Shown here one piece after another: positions 4,625 to 7,986 of a DNA stretch of 7,986 nucleotides. Within the stretch, counting starts at the first letter, position 1. Each line of letters starts with the position of its first letter. This stretch comes from Chloroflexota bacterium (GTDB lineage Bacteria; Chloroflexota; Ktedonobacteria; Ktedonobacterales; Ktedonobacteraceae), in NCBI GenBank assembly GCA_005881995.1, contig VBHV01000641.1:1-7986 (forward strand), written 5' to 3'. A model generated the notes under the pieces. That model did not search any database. It was not told where the DNA came from and saw only the letters and a list, made by a program, of their open reading frames with translations. The position numbers were made by a program, and so were the translations under genes.

Positions 4625-6317
4625 GTGGAATTTCGGCGGCACTCCTCGGCGGGAGGCGCAGCGCCAACAGCGGCAGCAGCCAGATCCACAGGCCGCGCAG
4701 AGCTGTGAGGAGAAGGCCTTGATCGCCAAGGATGGCTGTATGAGCTGGTCCCCAGGCATAGAAGCAATAGAAACTAAACGAGCTAAAAGCCAGTAAGCGC
4801 ACTGCCGCGGGCAATTTGAAAAAAGAGAAAGACCAGGATGTCTCGCCGTGTAGGGCTTCAAGCAAGGCAAAAAGACCAAAGAAAGCCACCAGGTACCAGG
4901 GCCAGAACCAGGGCGAACCAACGGCGCAGTAGAGCAGCCAGACAAGAGCCATCCAACGAATGAGGCCCGGAACTGAATCTACCTGTCCTGGCCTCCGGAA
5001 AGCGCGCCAGCAGAGTATGCTATAGAGAATAAGGAATAGAGCGATGCTGGCGATGTGCGTTGCGTTTTCCGAGACCGATGTATACAGCGCGCGACCCAGG
5101 GAATAGACGCGCACGTGTACGATACTGGAGTAGAACTGGTTTACAAAATCAGCCAGACTGTTGATGTTGCGTGTGGAGGCGGGATTGATGCGGATGATGT
5201 CAAGTAAACCTGGTTGCCAGAAAGCTGCGTAGAGCAGGACGATGCTTCCGAAATAGGCGGCGATTGACGCGAGTACAGGAGCAATGCGCCTCGATTGGTA
5301 CCATACATAGAGGAGCAGACCAGGCAGCAGCAGGATGAAATTTAACTTGATAGCGGCGACAAGGGCAAATACCACAATAGCGAGTATATAGGACGGCACG
5401 CGCGCTACAGGTTTAGAGAGCAGTGCCCAGATTCCCAGCAGGATGAAAAAGAGGATGGTCGTATCGATGTGTGCGTTAACACATGCCTCGAAGAGCAGCA
5501 GAGGATTCCAGCCAAAGGCGAGGGCTGCCCGCATGCGTTGGTTGCTCGAGATGTTGCCGGTAAGACGCTGCAGTTGTCCGCCGAGATGCCACACCAGGGC
5601 CGTGGAGCCGAGATGCATAGCAAGGCCGAGCAGGCGTAACAAGATGACCATGCGCACGACACTGCCAATGCCTGTCCCGCCAGCCACCCATTGCAACAAA
5701 GAGGTTATGCCTGCCCAGACGGGACCATAGGCGGAGGGTTGGTTTACCCAGTAGACGTAGGGCATGACGGGATCACTCAGGATAGAGGCGGGCCAGGTCG
5801 TTAATGGGTTTTGGTGATAGACCACGCCAATGCGCGCGTAGGCGATGTAGGAAAAGATGTCTGAAGAGGTGACGATCGGCATAATCAGACAAGTGAAGCC
5901 GAGCAGGAACGTAGAAATAAATAGGAAACGGCGGCTTACTAATACTGGCAAGGAGCGCAAGGCCATGATATAGAGGAGAAATATGCTCAACATGGCAGAG
6001 AAGAGCAGGGCCGTTTCTTTCCAGCTTATGGCGTTTGTTGATTTCCATGCAAGTGGAGCTATGGCGCGCTCGAAGCCAATTGGCAGTCCAGGGAACAGCA
6101 GGTGAGTGGGCAAGAACGCCTGTTGACCGAGTGCATGCAGGCGTGACAGCAAGGCGTCGTATTCACCGATACCTTGCAAAGGTAAGATGGCATTTATGAG
6201 CAACAATGAACATGCCATCAATGCAAGCAGCACAAAGGGAAAGTAACGGACGAAAATAACTATTGAAAAGTGAGTCGAGCGCTGCTTAGGCCACATTATA
6301 CGCAATTTTTGGATCAT
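4569..6317 (-). CDS. Polytopic GT-C glycosyltransferase, MptB-like (probable polyprenol-phosphate-mannose-dependent)
   Basis: A 582-residue, very hydrophobic protein with roughly a dozen predicted membrane helices. The first loop and following region contain SSDIFSYIAYARIGVVYHQNP (from about residue 151) and NQPSAYGPVW (from about 192). This D-x-[FY]-x-Y ... NP ... [PS]xxYGP[LV]W pattern is that of GT-C transferases of the MptA/MptB alpha-1,6-mannosyltransferase type, which use polyprenyl-phosphate mannose on the outer face of the membrane to extend glycolipids or lipoglycans. The acidic residue of SSDIFSY is the expected catalytic/metal site. The C-terminus ends in a short basic, Pro-rich cytoplasmic tail (RLPPRSAAEIPLKPFAPRDK). 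ATG 6317 is preferred to the TTG at 6323; the ribosome site (AGAAAG) is weak. The gene stands alone, convergent with the SCP2 gene, whose end it overlaps. Sugar donor and acceptor are inferred from family resemblance only. Confidence 0.
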   Translation of the reverse strand: MIQKLRIMWPKQRSTHFSIVIFVRYFPFVLLALMACSLLLINAILPLQGIGEYDALLSRLHALGQQAFLPTHLLFPGLPIGFERAIAPLAWKSTNAISWKETALLFSAMLSIFLLYIMALRSLPVLVSRRFLFISTFLLGFTCLIMPIVTSSDIFSYIAYARIGVVYHQNPLTTWPASILSDPVMPYVYWVNQPSAYGPVWAGITSLLQWVAGGTGIGSVVRMVILLRLLGLAMHLGSTALVWHLGGQLQRLTGNISSNQRMRAALAFGWNPLLLFEACVNAHIDTTILFFILLGIWALLSKPVARVPSYILAIVVFALVAAIKLNFILLLPGLLLYVWYQSRRIAPVLASIAAYFGSIVLLYAAFWQPGLLDIIRINPASTRNINSLADFVNQFYSSIVHVRVYSLGRALYTSVSENATHIASIALFLILYSILCWRAFRRPGQVDSVPGLIRWMALVWLLYCAVGSPWFWPWYLVAFFGLFALLEALHGETSWSFSFFKLPAAVRLLAFSSFSFYCFYAWGPAHTAILGDQGLLLTALRGLWIWLLPLLALRLPPRSAAEIPLKPFAPRDKSAEPSRPGA

Positions 6318-6455
6318 AGCCAATGCTTTCTAAAGAGCTCATGTAATTGTTAAATTATTGACACCGTTGGATAGTATAACTACCCAGGATGAATCTTTCA
6401 TGAAAAAGTATCTTGAAAGCCATTTCTGCGACAAAAGGTAACTATTCCTCTTATT

Positions 6456-6562
6456 CCGACTGCCAACGAACTGTGTTCTTCTTGTAAGCCATCTTGCCAA
6501 CGGACTGCGTCCTAGCTTCGCTCAAGCAAGATGCAAGGAGTGCGCTTCGCTCAGGCAGTCGG
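6456..6562. repeat. Nested inverted and direct repeat cluster
   Basis: An outer inverted pair CCGACTGCC (6456-6464) and GGCAGTCGG (6554-6562) encloses an inner pair CATCTTGC (6490-6497) and GCAAGATG (6526-6533), and within that GGAC-TGC-GTCC (6502-6512). Direct repeats are also present: 6461-6479 and 6495-6513 agree at 16 of 19 positions, and GCTTCGCTCAAGCA (6515-6528) and GCTTCGCTCAGGCA (6544-6557) differ at one position. The result could fold as a branched RNA or cruciform. It may be a dispersed intergenic repeat of the genome; no open frame of note and no transposase are present. Confidence 0.
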
Positions 6563-6599
6563 CAAGGTAGTGCACGCAGAAAAATTCCAGGACTAAAGC

Positions 6600-6660
6600 G
6601 CGATCATAATAAGGGCGTAGGTGGTGTAGAGTTGGGCCGAGATCCTTGAGGTCGCCCTGG
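6600..6660 (-). pseudogene. Apparent relic of an ABC exporter 3' end
   Basis: GTAGGTGGTGTAGAGTTGGGC at 6617-6637 matches 6803-6823 inside the intact ABC exporter gene at 19 of 21 positions in the same orientation. Both are followed by CGCCCTG (6653-6659 and 6832-6838), but 15 bp lie between the two blocks here and only 8 bp in the intact gene, so the frame is broken. On the minus strand the relic reads AQLYTTY against AQLYNTY in the intact protein. Flanking sequence shows no clear similarity. It is best read as a degenerate remnant of a second exporter gene or of a partial duplication; short length keeps confidence low. Confidence 0.
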
Positions 6661-6739
6661 TCGTTACGCTTCAGCGAAGGAATTTGCTCTTCCCAATAGT
6701 TGTACGAACTAGAGCTTGAAAAAGATACAGAATAGTACC

Positions 6740-7986
6740 TTATGCTTGAAGAATGGGTACGAAACCCTGGCCGGGCCGGTAGTCGGGTGACTGGTGGCGG
6801 AAGTAGGTGTTATAGAGTTGGGCGTAATGACCGCCCTGCTTCATCAGAGTGTTGTGGTTGCCCTCCTCTACGATGCTGCCGCGATCCAGCACGATGATGC
6901 GGTCGGCATGACGAATGGTGGAGAGGCGGTGCGCGATGAGGATGGCGGTACGCTGCTGCAGGACGAGATCGAGTCCCTCTTGAATCTGGGCTTCGGTGAG
7001 CGGGTCTACACTGGCGGTGGCTTCATCGAGGATGATGATGGATGGGTCTTGCAGCAGGACACGCGCGAGGGCGACGAGTTGTCGCTGCCCCAGCGAGAGC
7101 GAGCGCCCCGCTTCGCCTACCAGGGTGTTCAATCCTTCGGGCAGGGCGTCGAGCCAATCACCGCCGCCGATATGCTGCGCGACAAGTGCGACTTCTTCGT
7201 CGGTGGCCTCTGGCCGGGCATAGCGGATGTTATCGGTCACGGTGCCTGAAAAGAGGAAAGGGATTTGTGGCACGATGCCCAGGTGTTGATGATAGTCGCG
7301 CAGGTCAAAGGTGCGAATGTCGCGCCCATCGATCAGGAGTTGCCCGCCCTGAAATTCGTAGAAACGAGCTACCAGGCGGGCTATGCTGGATTTGCCCGCG
7401 CCGGTATGCCCCACAATGGCTATGGTCTCGCCCGCCGCGATTTTTAAGTTGAAGCCAGCCAGCACGGTTTGCCGGTCGTCATAGCTGAAAAACATGTCGC
7501 GAAACTCAATCTCACCTGCCAGGCGCGTCACCGGCTGCCGGTCAAGCTGGTGGATACGCGGTTCAGCGTCAATGAGGGCGAAGACGCGCTCGCTGGCCGC
7601 CAGGCCAAGCTGGAACTGGCTCCAGAACGAGGCAATACTGGTTAAGGGGAACCAGAGCAGGCGGATGCCTTGCAGGAAGAGGAACCAGTCGCCCGCCGTG
7701 ATGCTGCCGCCCAGGACATTCCGCCCGCCGAAGTAGATCACGATGACGGTGCCGATATTGGCGACCAGCACAAGCACGGGGAAGACGCCATTATAGACGA
7801 AGCCGGAGCGCACGTTGACCTGGTACGATTGCTCGTTGACCTGCTTGAACTCGTCGTACATGTGCTGTTCCTGGCGGAAGTTCTTGGCTACGGTAATGCC
7901 GCTGACCACTTCCTGCACGTTGGCATTGACACGCGCCATGGAGCGCTGCGAACGCTGCGTGGTGCGGCGCGCGATGCGACGAAAGC
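6740..7986 (-). CDS. ABC exporter half-transporter, C-terminal part (runs off right edge)
   Basis: About 415 residues are visible of an ABC exporter subunit with fused membrane and ATPase domains (usual length 580-620). The frame is open to the window edge through FRRIARRTTQRSQRSMARVN, so the ATG at 7939 is an internal Met and not the start. Numbering from that Met: the end of the membrane domain (EVVSGITVAKNF, helices near 47-70 and 82-105) to about 125, then a complete nucleotide-binding domain with Walker A GHTGAGKSS (177-185), Q-loop Q225, signature LSLGQ (281-285, the usual LSGGQ with one change), Walker B IIILDE with catalytic E306, D-loop SVD, and H-loop H337. All ATPase residues are intact, so this half should be catalytically competent. 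The sequence resembles the MsbA/LmrA-like multidrug or lipid exporters (ABCB type), often heterodimeric; a partner gene may lie beyond the right edge. Substrate cannot be told. The short tail after AQLYNTYFRHQ is PDYRPGQGFVPILQA. Confidence 0.
   Translation of the reverse strand, partial: FRRIARRTTQRSQRSMARVNANVQEVVSGITVAKNFRQEQHMYDEFKQVNEQSYQVNVRSGFVYNGVFPVLVLVANIGTVIVIYFGGRNVLGGSITAGDWFLFLQGIRLLWFPLTSIASFWSQFQLGLAASERVFALIDAEPRIHQLDRQPVTRLAGEIEFRDMFFSYDDRQTVLAGFNLKIAAGETIAIVGHTGAGKSSIARLVARFYEFQGGQLLIDGRDIRTFDLRDYHQHLGIVPQIPFLFSGTVTDNIRYARPEATDEEVALVAQHIGGGDWLDALPEGLNTLVGEAGRSLSLGQRQLVALARVLLQDPSIIILDEATASVDPLTEAQIQEGLDLVLQQRTAILIAHRLSTIRHADRIIVLDRGSIVEEGNHNTLMKQGGHYAQLYNTYFRHQSPDYRPGQGFVPILQA

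Larger units (their letters stand above)
6318..6739. other. 422-bp gap without an intact gene
   Basis: The left third (6318-6450) is AT-rich and probably carries the promoter of the glycosyltransferase; a -10-like TATACT is seen on the minus strand at 6373-6378, but without a convincing -35. The middle (6456-6562) is a nest of direct and inverted repeats. The right part (6600-6740) contains an apparent decayed copy of the ABC exporter 3' end. One minus-strand frame is open over about 70 codons here (near 6520-6740) but has no start codon or ribosome site and crosses the repeats, so it is not called as a gene. Confidence 0.

Noticed and set aside
6358..6380. Perfect TTGACA at 6358-6363 on the plus strand as a promoter
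   Set aside because: TATAAC follows only 11 bp later and nothing like a -10 box is present at 16-18 bp; no plus-strand gene lies downstream.
6520..6740. Minus-strand open stretch of about 70 codons containing YNYWEEQIPSLKRNDQGDLK
   Set aside because: It has no ATG, GTG or TTG start and no ribosome site, and runs across repeats and the end of the ABC gene in another frame.
6794..7249. 151-codon open frame on the plus strand
   Set aside because: It is antisense to the ATPase domain of the ABC exporter, whose Walker and signature motifs are intact.
6740..7939. ABC exporter as a complete 399-residue gene starting at 7939
   Set aside because: The frame stays open to the window end with typical exporter sequence upstream of this Met, and most of the membrane domain would be missing, so it is a truncated view of a longer gene.

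Overview
The window looks like chromosomal DNA of a Chloroflexota bacterium, most likely a Ktedonobacteria-type genome. This is an inference from moderate GC content, repeat-rich intergenic gaps, an ECF sigma factor paired with a soluble zinc-finger anti-sigma factor, and the overall style of the proteins. No rRNA or tRNA is present, so the taxonomy rests on impression and not on a marker gene.

Layout, left to right. (1) The 5' end of a glucokinase gene leaves the left edge on the minus strand. It is divergent from (2) a plus-strand FAD/disulfide oxidoreductase that resembles mercuric reductase and dihydrolipoamide dehydrogenase but appears to lack about 16-18 residues of its NAD(P)-binding fold. 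(3) A 221-bp gap follows, holding a diverged tandem copy of the oxidoreductase 3' end and a perfect 34-bp inverted repeat. (4) Next is a tight four-gene plus-strand operon: ECF sigma factor, zinc-finger anti-sigma factor, monoamine-oxidase-type flavoenzyme, and SCP2 sterol-carrier-like protein. (5) A large multi-membrane GT-C glycosyltransferase of MptB-like type lies on the minus strand, its 3' end overlapping the SCP2 gene by 56 bp. (6) A 422-bp gap has no intact gene; it contains nested repeats and an apparent relic of an ABC exporter 3' end. (7) The C-terminal two thirds or so of an ABC exporter (end of the membrane domain plus a complete ATPase) runs off the right edge on the minus strand.

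The most interesting unit is the four-gene operon at 1862-4624. Spacing is 7 bp, an ATGA overlap, and 6 bp, so the sigma switch, the flavin amine oxidase and the lipid-carrier protein are probably made together. The simplest reading is a signal-responsive sigma/anti-sigma switch that controls, and may be autoregulated with, an oxidase acting on an amine or another hydrophobic substrate carried by the SCP2 protein. The substrate and the signal cannot be read from sequence. Other points of note are the shortened Rossmann fold in the oxidoreductase, the long perfect palindrome, and the decayed ABC-exporter copy.
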